The notes under the pieces were generated by a model that saw only the letters and a list, made by a program, of their open reading frames with translations, was not told the origin of the DNA and made no database searches. A DNA stretch of 5,705 nucleotides from an uncultured Collinsella sp. (GTDB lineage: Bacteria > Actinomycetota > Coriobacteriia > Coriobacteriales > Coriobacteriaceae). This document shows positions 1 through 5,533 of the stretch, one piece after another. The stretch lies in the NCBI GenBank assembly GCA_902478985.1, contig CABSNH010000107.1, positions 1 through 5,705 on the forward strand, given 5' to 3'. The translations under genes were made by a program, and so were the position numbers. Numbering within the stretch: the first letter of the stretch is position 1; every line of letters starts with the position of its first letter.

Positions 1-1
1 T

Positions 2-1084
2 GTACGGAATACCCGCACCCTCGACGGCCTCCTGCATGCGCGAGCTCTCCACGTTAAAGGTATGGCACGCCTGGAGCACGTTTTCGACTACACCATCGAC
101 GTGGTACTTCTCGCACATGGTCAGCGTGTTTTTCATACGCCCGTCGTTGGGCGTCATGACCGAGCAGTTAATGTCCAGGTAGCGGTCGGCGATGGCGCGC
201 AGGATGTCGGGAGCATCCGGGTCGATCATCATGGCCGCCGTGCGCTCGCCCGAGCAGTCATCCATGCACACGACCACGCCGCCGTTGGACTCGATGGTGC
301 GGCCGATCTTGTTGATCACACCGCCCACCGGGCAGCCAGTGATCAGAATGCGCTTGGCATCCGCCGCGACCGGGCGTTCGCCCGCGTCGTAGGCCTCGCG
401 CAGCTTGGCAACCTTTTGCTCCAGCTGCTGCGTATAGGCCTCGATATCAAAGCTGAACGTACCGGCAAACATGGTGCTCATCAGATCGACGCCGCTCATG
501 GCCGCCGGCTGGTTGGCCTGCAGCGCAAACATCTCGAGCTGGGCCGCACGCAAGCGGTTGCGACGGCGCACGGCGGCGCGCAGGTCGTCATCGGTGATCG
601 TGATGCCGTAGAAGTTCTCGAGCTCCTCCTTGAGCAGGCGGCACTCCTCGTACCAGCCTTCACGCTCGTAGGCGCGATCGCGACCCTGCGGAAGATGCAG
701 GATGTGCGTGCGCTTAAGCTCCCCCAGCAGCTCGTACATCTTCTTCTTGCCGTTGCAGGTGGTCTCACCGATGATCATGTCGCTAAAGTACGTAAACGGG
801 CACTTTTGCGAGTAGGCAAAGCCGTAGGTCGACTTGATGAGCGGGCAGAGGTTTGCCGGCAGCACCTTCTCGGCCTCGGGAATCACCTCATCGGACGTGC
901 CGCACAGCGCCACGCTCGCAGCCCCCGCGGCATCGACAATCTCGAGCGGCGTATAGCTGCACAAAAAACCGACCAGGCGATTACCCGCCTGCTTGTAATC
1001 CTTGACGCGAATAAACGCCGCCTTGCGCTGCTCGTTGAACTCCTCAAACGTGGACGGCAACGGCTGCTCAATATTATCCGACAT
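2..1084 (-). CDS. YjiM-like double-cubane / 2-hydroxyacyl-CoA dehydratase family protein (3' end cut by window)
   Basis: This is the second gene of a two-gene operon. 361 codons are visible; relatives such as E. coli YjiM are about 383 residues, so roughly the last 25 are missing. It starts MSDNIEQPLPSTFEEFNEQR. Family landmarks are GFLCSYTPLEIV (C42), VALC (C61), NLCPLIKS (C80), KCPF (C95), GETTCNGKKK (C110), DDCSGER (C277), INCSV (C307) and QACHTFNVES (C340). All eight cysteines have counterparts in the upstream paralogue. Family knowledge: these cytoplasmic iron-sulfur proteins bind [4Fe-4S] or double-cubane [8Fe-9S] clusters and are charged by an ATP-dependent activase for low-potential reductions or dehydrations. 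The substrate here cannot be told. The ATG is preceded by AGGAG at 1089-1093, with a short 4-nt spacer. The start also agrees with YjiM, whose N-terminus has the same LP-x(4)-F spacing. Family assignment is secure; the reaction is not known. Confidence 0.9.
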   Translation of the reverse strand, partial: MSDNIEQPLPSTFEEFNEQRKAAFIRVKDYKQAGNRLVGFLCSYTPLEIVDAAGAASVALCGTSDEVIPEAEKVLPANLCPLIKSTYGFAYSQKCPFTYFSDMIIGETTCNGKKKMYELLGELKRTHILHLPQGRDRAYEREGWYEECRLLKEELENFYGITITDDDLRAAVRRRNRLRAAQLEMFALQANQPAAMSGVDLMSTMFAGTFSFDIEAYTQQLEQKVAKLREAYDAGERPVAADAKRILITGCPVGGVINKIGRTIESNGGVVVCMDDCSGERTAAMMIDPDAPDILRAIADRYLDINCSVMTPNDGRMKNTLTMCEKYHVDGVVENVLQACHTFNVESSRMQEAVEGAGIPY

Positions 1085-1234
1085 ATAACTCCTAAACCTT
1101 TTAATCAACCAAGGAAACAGCTTTCCCAGGTGCCCGAGGTCACCGTGAATGAGGAGCACCGCGTACTTTGGTACGCAAGCGACGGTTTGAACGGCAAGAT
1201 CGGGTGCCTGGGGAAGCCGCCGGGACGAATAGCC
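1085..1234 (-). promoter_or_regulatory. Intercistronic nested stem-loop between the two reductase genes
   Basis: The 150-nt gap holds no gene but folds well in the minus-strand RNA. The outer helix pairs 1201-1217 with 1120-1136: GCTT, a C-A mismatch, CCCAGG, a 2x2 internal loop, then CCCG. That is 14 Watson-Crick pairs, extendable outward by G-U, C-G and G-U pairs to about 1220/1117. Inside it, ACCGT/ACGGT (1142-1146 with 1182-1186) encloses a perfect GCGTAC-CAAA-GTACGC hairpin (1161-1176). No U-run follows, so it is not an intrinsic terminator. Possible roles are mRNA processing or stability, or setting the ratio of the two paralogues. The folds were found by eye; the role is inference. Confidence 0.5.
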
Positions 1235-2518
1235 CTAAATGGTTTCCAAGAAAGCTTCAATGCGCGTCTGCAATTGCCCCGCGTCCTCGCCGGCGTAGTC
1301 GGTGGTGATATGCATAAACGGAATGCCGGCCTCCTCGGCAGCTTTCTCCACGGCGAAGGACTCCATTTCGTAGAGTGTGCAGAACTGCAAGGCCACGTCG
1401 ACGATGCCGTCGGCATGCAGGTCGTGCGCCATCTGGATGATGTCCTTCATGCGCTGGTCGTTGGGCGTAAAGACGGCGCAGTTGATCTTAAAGTAGCGCT
1501 CGGCGATGGCATCGAGCATCTCGTCGACAGTCTCACCGGACTCGTCGACCAGGTCCTTGTAGTAGCGCGAGCCCGTGCAGGACTCCTCGCCCACCACGAC
1601 GCCGCCGGCCTTCTCGATGAGGTTGAATAGTTTCCAGTTGGGCACGGCCATGGGCGTACCGGTGTACAGGATGCGCTTGGTCCCCTTGGGCGCCACGCCC
1701 TCGCCGGCCTCGACACGCTGCTCGCACTCAGCCGCCATATCGTTGATGGCTCCGGTCAGACGCGGCGTGTCGTCCATAAAGGCGGCCTGAACGGTCAGCA
1801 GGCTGTCGAGACCGCTGATGGGCGCAGGGTCGGCAGCGCGCGTGGCAGCGAGGCGCTGCAGGGCGCGACGCTTCTCATTGACGGCGTGGATGGCGGCCTT
1901 CAGACGCTCAGGCGTAATCGTGACGCCGCACTCTTCCTCGATCTTGGCGGCGAGTTTCTTGACCTCGGCCTTCCAGGTCACGAGCGTCGACTCGTCGTGT
2001 ACATTGGGAATATCCATGACGTACATGTTCTTTTGCGTTGCAAAGAACTCGTAGGCCTTCTTCTTGCCATCGCAGGTGTTCTCGCCTACCACCAAGTCAC
2101 TCGACTCAATGTAGGGGCAGACCTCGCCTAGCTTAAAGCCGGCAAAGCTCTTGATAAGCGGACAGGTGTTGCGCGGCAGGTGCTCCTCGACCTTATCGGT
2201 TGCCCAATCGGCACCCGAGCACAGGCCCACGGGAATACCGTCACAGGCAAGTACGATCTCCTCGGGCACGTACACGCAGAACGAACCGACGATCTTGGTG
2301 GCCTCGCCGGCCTCCTTCTTGTCGAGCATCTCCTTAATACGGCCGCTGTGGATGTTGGTGGCGACAAAATCCAGGTAGGACGTGGACTTGGGGCGATTGT
2401 TCTGCGTCAGGAACATATCACCGTACATCTGGCCCACGGCGCCCAGCAGCATGTCGTGGTCGGCAAGATTCATGCCGAGGCTCTCCCACATCGGATGGAA
2501 ATCAAATTCTTCAGCCAT
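1235..2518 (-). CDS. Double-cubane-cluster-containing anaerobic reductase (2-hydroxyacyl-CoA dehydratase D-component family)
   Basis: A complete protein of 427 residues. Residues 1-75 form an N-terminal helical lead-in about 40 residues longer than in the downstream paralogue. The conserved core follows: VGSFCVYVPEEIV (C81), VGLC (C100), NTCPLIKS (C119), EVCPY (C134), GENTCDGKKK (C149), GEESCTGSR (C314), INCAVFTPNDQRMK (C347) and QFCTLYEMES (C380). It ends with the family-typical TDYAGEDAGQLQTR stretch and AFLETI. Family knowledge: members bind a double-cubane [8Fe-9S] cluster or a [4Fe-4S] cluster and, after ATP-driven electron transfer from a separate activase, reduce difficult substrates or dehydrate 2-hydroxyacyl-CoAs. 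The ATG has GAGAGGGG (2526-2533) as its ribosome binding site, with a spacer of about 7 nt. It is the first gene of the operon. The pair could form a heterodimer like HgdAB or FldBC, or two separate homodimers; the sequence does not decide. No activase gene is in view. Confidence 0.92.
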   Translation of the reverse strand: MAEEFDFHPMWESLGMNLADHDMLLGAVGQMYGDMFLTQNNRPKSTSYLDFVATNIHSGRIKEMLDKKEAGEATKIVGSFCVYVPEEIVLACDGIPVGLCSGADWATDKVEEHLPRNTCPLIKSFAGFKLGEVCPYIESSDLVVGENTCDGKKKAYEFFATQKNMYVMDIPNVHDESTLVTWKAEVKKLAAKIEEECGVTITPERLKAAIHAVNEKRRALQRLAATRAADPAPISGLDSLLTVQAAFMDDTPRLTGAINDMAAECEQRVEAGEGVAPKGTKRILYTGTPMAVPNWKLFNLIEKAGGVVVGEESCTGSRYYKDLVDESGETVDEMLDAIAERYFKINCAVFTPNDQRMKDIIQMAHDLHADGIVDVALQFCTLYEMESFAVEKAAEEAGIPFMHITTDYAGEDAGQLQTRIEAFLETI

Positions 2519-2521
2519 GAC

Positions 2522-2617
2522 GGTTCCCCTCTCGAACCAAAATCGGATAACAACGGTATCGATGCACGACGGACGGCGATTGCCCAGCCGTGCTCAAGCC
2601 CGGAATTTTAGGGAACC
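2522..2617 (-). promoter_or_regulatory. Candidate anti-Shine-Dalgarno leader fold of the reductase operon
   Basis: In the minus-strand RNA, GGTTCCC (2611-2617) is complementary to GGGAACC (2522-2528), which includes part of the GAGAGGGG ribosome binding site. The helix can continue with AAAAT/ATTTT (2605-2609 with 2539-2543) and CGG/CCG (2600-2602 with 2544-2546). A competing local hairpin, GGTTC/GAACC (2534-2538 with 2522-2526), would instead leave most of the ribosome binding site in a 7-nt loop. Between the arms lies a smaller ACGGC/GCCGT hairpin. This is compatible with translational control of the first reductase gene. It matches no riboswitch class I recognise, and the folds are unscored. 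Confidence 0.35.
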
Positions 2618-2656
2618 TGCTTTGCGGTCGATTATTTAGTTGTGCGTCGTCTCTCC

Positions 2657-2700
2657 CGGAGCCGTGAACATACCCGCTCATATGCGGCTCCGAGCCATAT
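2657..2700 (-). promoter_or_regulatory. Mutually exclusive hairpins across the leader ORF stop codon
   Basis: On the RNA strand, ATATGGCT (2693-2700) can pair with AGCC-gc-ATAT (2680-2689), leaving a 3-nt loop. Alternatively CGGAGCCG (2685-2692) pairs with CGGCTCCG (2657-2664), extended inward by CATA/TATG. The two structures share the segment around 2685-2692, so they cannot coexist. The stop codon of the 22-codon leader ORF (2678-2680) sits inside this element, so a ribosome there would affect which form appears. No U-run follows, so classical terminator attenuation is unlikely. Confidence 0.4.
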
Positions 2701-2746
2701 ACAGGGCGCGCGCGGCAACGCGGCGAATGTATGTCGTCTGCGGCAT
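2678..2746 (-). CDS. 22-codon leader ORF (putative upstream regulatory peptide)
   Basis: This short frame opens with ATG at 2744-2746, begins MPQTTYIRR, ends MARSRI and stops at TGA. It lies about 160 nt upstream of the first reductase gene, inside its predicted leader transcript. Its ribosome binding site AAGGAGGG (2754-2761), 8 nt before the ATG when counted from AGGAGG, is better than that of any full gene in the window. The peptide is basic, with five arginines and no acidic residue, and I recognise no family. Its end overlaps two mutually exclusive hairpins, which suggests a regulatory uORF rather than a functional protein. It could be chance: the initiation signal is strong, but a 22-codon frame carries little coding evidence. 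Confidence 0.45.
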   Translation of the reverse strand: MPQTTYIRRVAARALYMARSRI

Positions 2747-2765
2747 GTGCGCACCCTCCTTAACC

Positions 2766-2814
2766 AGTTGAGGTCAACTATATCAACGGTCATCGACCAT
2801 GCGAACACCGTTGA
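2766..2814 (-). promoter_or_regulatory. Cluster of TCAAC/GTTGA half-sites (candidate operator or RNA switch)
   Basis: Two inverted repeats lie just upstream of the leader ORF ribosome binding site. One is the palindrome AGTTGA-gg-TCAACT (2766-2779). The other has perfect 8-bp arms, TCAACGGT (2783-2790) and ACCGTTGA (2807-2814), separated by 16 nt. The pentamer TCAAC or its complement therefore occurs four times in 49 bp. As DNA it could be a multi-site operator downstream of the predicted transcription start. As RNA the four arms can pair in alternative ways. No regulator can be named. Confidence 0.4.
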
Positions 2815-2854
2815 CATTCGTACGACAACGTCGTGTACCGACGTTTAATAAATA

Positions 2855-2882
2855 ATTATCTTGCTTGATAAGAGTTTGTCAT
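2855..2882 (-). promoter_or_regulatory. Sigma-70-type promoter of the reductase operon, with an embedded dyad
   Basis: On the minus strand, ATGACA (2877-2882, 5/6 match to TTGACA) and GATAAT (2855-2860, 5/6 match to TATAAT) are separated by 16 nt. Transcription would start near 2848, just after the terminator of modC, giving a leader of about 330 nt before the first reductase gene. A TTATC-N6-GATAA dyad (2856-2871) covers the -10 box and part of the spacer, a natural place for a repressor. It is the best promoter match I found in this AT-rich patch. Confidence 0.55.
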
Positions 2883-2901
2883 TCCCCATTCGACGAACGG
2901 C

Positions 2902-2937
2902 AAAAACAAAGCCGCCGAGGCTTATATCCCCGACGGC
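2902..2937 (-). terminator. Rho-independent terminator of the modABC operon
   Basis: In the minus-strand RNA, GCCGTCGGGG (2928-2937) pairs over all ten positions, two of them G-U, with CCTCGGCGGC (2911-2920). The loop is 7 nt (ATATAAG). The stem is followed at once by TTTGTTTTT (2902-2910). It begins 12 nt past the modC stop codon and ends 20 nt before the predicted promoter of the next operon, so it insulates the two units. Confidence 0.9.
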
Positions 2938-2948
2938 ATTACCCGGCG

Positions 2949-4019
2949 CTATCGACAAACCAAATGGATCCTGCTGGCATCAAAATGCATGCGCAGCGTC
3001 TCGCCTGCTTGCGGTAGCTCGTCGACAGGCATGCCCACTTTGTTGACCTTCCACTGCAGACGCGTGGGCGCATCGGCCCGCGGCGCATCCAACAGCACCA
3101 GGCGCTCAAAACGCGAATCGCTCACGCGCGCCACGTGCAAATCGTAGCTGTTGCGACCCCGCTCGGCACGGTTGTCCACATGGAAGTAGCTCGCACGAAT
3201 ACCCAGATATGCCACGTCATCGGGAACCTCGCGACCCACGTTAAAGGTCATGCCCCAGTCGAGGGCCTCAACTTCTTCGTCGCCAATCTTGCGCGCCCGG
3301 CTTGTGTTCTTGCACCCCGTCAGACGCAGCGCCGCCAGCGTCTGCGGACGGCGAACCACGTCCTCGATGGAGCCGATCTCCTCAACATGCCCGTTGTGCA
3401 TCACGCAGATGCGCTCGCACAGACGGCACGCCTCGTCGATATCGTGACTCACGTAGAGCACGGTGCGGTTGCATACATCGAACAGGTCGAGCATGTTCTG
3501 CTCGAGGGCGCTCTTGAGGTACGCATCGAGCGCACTCATGGGCTCGTCGAACATAAAGATGCCCGGGTGCGCCGCTACCATGCGGGCGAGCGCCACGCGC
3601 TGCTGCTGGCCGCCCGAGAGGCGCGCGGGATAGCGGTCGGCAAAGTCGGCCAGTCCAAAGATACTCAGGTAGCGCTCGGCAAGTTGCTTGCGCGCCGCGG
3701 CGTCGCCTGCACCCTCAACGCCAGCGCACACGTTATCGGCCACCGTCATGTTGGGAAACAGCTGATAGTTTTGGAACAGCAGGGCACACTTGCGCTCCTG
3801 GGGCGACAGGTTGATGCCCGCCGCCGAGTCAAAAAAGGTCACGCCGTTGACGACGATCTTCCCCTCGTCGGGGGTCTCCACACCGGCAATGCAGCGCAGT
3901 GTACAGCTCTTGCCACAACCCGAGGCGCCCAGCAGCGCCACACGCTCCTCGCCGGCCTCAAGCTGCATGTCGAGCATAAACCCCGGAAAGCGCTTTTTGA
4001 TATCCAGGACAAGCGACAT
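2949..4019 (-). CDS. modC: Molybdate ABC transporter ATP-binding protein ModC
   Basis: A 356-residue cytoplasmic ATPase that powers oxyanion import through ModB. Visible motifs are Walker A GASGCGKS (31-38), the Q-loop in LLFQNYQLFPN (Q83), signature LSGGQQQR (134-141), Walker B IFMFDEP (154-160), SALD (162-165) and the H-loop histidine in YVSHDIDEA (H192). Residues from about 235 to 356 form a C-terminal extension that fits the Mop/TOBE-type oxyanion-sensing region of ModC, ending SRIHLVCR. The residue after Walker A GKS is Cys39, where Thr or Ser is usual. The ATG follows the modB stop by 3 nt, with a strong GGGAGGT ribosome binding site inside the last modB codons, so the two genes are translated as neighbours on one transcript. 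The molybdate assignment rests mainly on the ModA and ModB neighbours; tungstate is possible. Confidence 0.88.
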   Translation of the reverse strand: MSLVLDIKKRFPGFMLDMQLEAGEERVALLGASGCGKSCTLRCIAGVETPDEGKIVVNGVTFFDSAAGINLSPQERKCALLFQNYQLFPNMTVADNVCAGVEGAGDAAARKQLAERYLSIFGLADFADRYPARLSGGQQQRVALARMVAAHPGIFMFDEPMSALDAYLKSALEQNMLDLFDVCNRTVLYVSHDIDEACRLCERICVMHNGHVEEIGSIEDVVRRPQTLAALRLTGCKNTSRARKIGDEEVEALDWGMTFNVGREVPDDVAYLGIRASYFHVDNRAERGRNSYDLHVARVSDSRFERLVLLDAPRADAPTRLQWKVNKVGMPVDELPQAGETLRMHFDASRIHLVCR

Positions 4020-4022
4020 GGC

Positions 4023-5465
4023 CTATCGACCTCCCTTCGAGACGGCGTCATCGCGCATGAGCTCGGCCAGCGCCTCGCGATCGATACGCAGCGCATCGCC
4101 GCCGACTGGGTCGAGCGAATCGGCCTGGCCACCCAGCTGCTTGGCCTGCTTGCGCTCCGCACGGGAAAGGCCCCGCTCGCGATACTTTTGCGAATGAGCG
4201 GTGTACATATTGATGAACAGAATGACCAGGAAGCTGAACGCAATTACGACCATGACCCAAAAGAGGGCCACCGACGTGTTGCCGCCCATCCACTCAAAGT
4301 AGATGGCGATGGGGATGGTCTGCGTAATGCCGGCGTAGTTACCCGCAAAGAACAGGGTGCAGCCAAACTCGCCCATCGCGCGGGCAAAGGCGAGCACCGT
4401 GCCGGCGGCAATCGAGGGCCAGCCAAGCGGCATCATAAGCTTGGTAAAGATGCGACGCTCGGACCATCCCAGAGTTCGCGCGGCGTCGAGCATCTGCATG
4501 TCGAGGCTCTCAAAGGCACCGAGCGCCGTGCGGTAGACCAGGGGAAACGACACCACCACGGCAGAGATCACCGCCGCCGGCCACGTAAAGACGATCGAGA
4601 TACCGTGCGCGATAAGCCACCGGCCCACCCCAGTCGAGCGGCCAAACAGCATGAGGAGCAAAAAGCCGCAGACCGTGGGCGGCAGCACCATAGGAATCGT
4701 AAAGACCGAATCGAGCAGGCCCTTGATGCGACTCGAGGTACCCATAGTCTTCCACGCGGCGAACAGGCCCAGCGCAAAGGAGATCAGCAGGGCAAGGCCG
4801 CACGTTTTAATGGACACCCAAAACGGGCGATAGTCGATGTCGCCCAAAAAGGAGGCCAGAGAGGTCAAGGGGCCCTGCTCATCCCGCAACACGACAGACG
4901 ATGCCTCAACCATTTGAGCGCTATCAAGCCAACGCGCGCCGCCCTTGGCATCACCCGAGGCTGATGCGATCACCACATAGCGGTCCCCATCCGCACCGCG
5001 CTCGTCAAAGCCATAGGTATACCCGCCGGCATCAAACGTTGTTTCCGCCGTGACATACCAAGGAAGATCCACGTCCCCTAGCTGCGCACCTCCCATGCAG
5101 TTTGCGCTGTCGAGCTTACAGACGAGGGCCTTGAGACCCGATACGCACTCGTTATCCTGCGGATCCAATCCATACTTCTCGACCGCCTTGGGCGATATCC
5201 ACACCACAACGCGATCGGCAGCAGGCGCCACTACAAGGTCCACGTCCTCGTCAACGGGAAACCGGTAGCCCTCAGGCTGGCCCTCCATGGCACGAGCGGT
5301 CCCCCTGGCCAACCGCTCAAAACCCTCGATCCCATAGGAAAGCCCATGAGCGGTCGCAGCAACCTGGGCCCCGTCCTCAGTGTCCCCAGCAAACGCAAAT
5401 CCTGGCACCCAGCAAAGCGCGAAGGTCAAAGCACAGGCGACAAGCATGCGGAATCTATTAAGCAC
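4023..5465 (-). CDS. modB: Molybdate ABC transporter permease ModB with an exported N-terminal domain
   Basis: 480 codons from the preferred GTG, about twice the usual ModB length of about 225-230. Numbering here is from the TTG four codons upstream. A hydrophobic segment (11-30, ending AFA-GD) resembles a signal peptide or anchor. Residues ~31-215 are a soluble region with cysteines at 111, 120 and 127 that I cannot assign. The permease core follows: membrane segments near 219-241, 254-278, 288-312, 350-368 and 402-424, with the EAA-type loop DAARTLGWSERRIF (331-344) and the ModB-typical LLDSVFTIPMVLPPTVCGF and GTVLAFARAMGEFG. A charged ~60-residue tail ends the protein. The core aligns with E. 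coli ModB, whose N-terminus faces outward, so the extra domain would lie outside the membrane. Start choice: GTG at 5463-5465 has GGAG 6 nt upstream, whereas neither TTG 5477 nor ATG 5447 has a ribosome binding site. Confidence 0.87.
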   Translation of the reverse strand: MLNRFRMLVACALTFALCWVPGFAFAGDTEDGAQVAATAHGLSYGIEGFERLARGTARAMEGQPEGYRFPVDEDVDLVVAPAADRVVVWISPKAVEKYGLDPQDNECVSGLKALVCKLDSANCMGGAQLGDVDLPWYVTAETTFDAGGYTYGFDERGADGDRYVVIASASGDAKGGARWLDSAQMVEASSVVLRDEQGPLTSLASFLGDIDYRPFWVSIKTCGLALLISFALGLFAAWKTMGTSSRIKGLLDSVFTIPMVLPPTVCGFLLLMLFGRSTGVGRWLIAHGISIVFTWPAAVISAVVVSFPLVYRTALGAFESLDMQMLDAARTLGWSERRIFTKLMMPLGWPSIAAGTVLAFARAMGEFGCTLFFAGNYAGITQTIPIAIYFEWMGGNTSVALFWVMVVIAFSFLVILFINMYTAHSQKYRERGLSRAERKQAKQLGGQADSLDPVGGDALRIDREALAELMRDDAVSKGGR

Positions 5466-5471
5466 GAAAAG

Positions 5472-5477
5472 CTCCAA
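5472..5477 (-). promoter_or_regulatory. Ribosome binding site that fixes the modB start
   Basis: TTGGAG on the minus strand (GGAG at 5472-5475), followed by a 6-nt spacer and GTG at 5463-5465. The in-frame TTG at 5475-5477, which would give a protein four residues longer, is part of this site and has no purine-rich tract of its own. GTG is therefore the likelier start. Confidence 0.6.
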
Positions 5478-5533
5478 GCGAATACAAGGACGGAGTGAAA
5501 CATAAAACGATGGAATTATCGCGCCAAGCCGCT

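Noticed and set aside
1161..1176. GCGTAC-tttg-GTACGC hairpin as an intrinsic terminator
   Set aside because: The stem is only 6 bp and no U-run follows on either strand.
62..1630. 522-codon open frame on the plus strand
   Set aside because: It runs antisense across both reductase genes and the gap between them. Its translation is rich in His, Ala, Arg and Leu without domains, as expected opposite GC-rich coding DNA, while the minus-strand frames show clear family motifs.
2811..2839. TTGACA on the plus strand as a -35 box
   Set aside because: No acceptable -10 at 16-18 nt spacing and no plus-strand gene downstream. The hexamer is part of the ACCGTTGA inverted-repeat arm.
2642..2848. 68-codon plus-strand frame in the intergenic region
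   Set aside because: No ribosome binding site, no family resemblance, and it overlaps the minus-strand leader signals.
2855..2882. ModE-type molybdate operator near the modC / reductase intergenic region
   Set aside because: The dyad TTATC-N6-GATAA does not match the ModE consensus as I know it, and it lies at the wrong end of modABC to control that operon.
3135..4964. 609-codon open frame on the plus strand
   Set aside because: It lies antisense to modC and modB, with a low-complexity charged translation and no recognisable domain. It is a shadow of the real genes.
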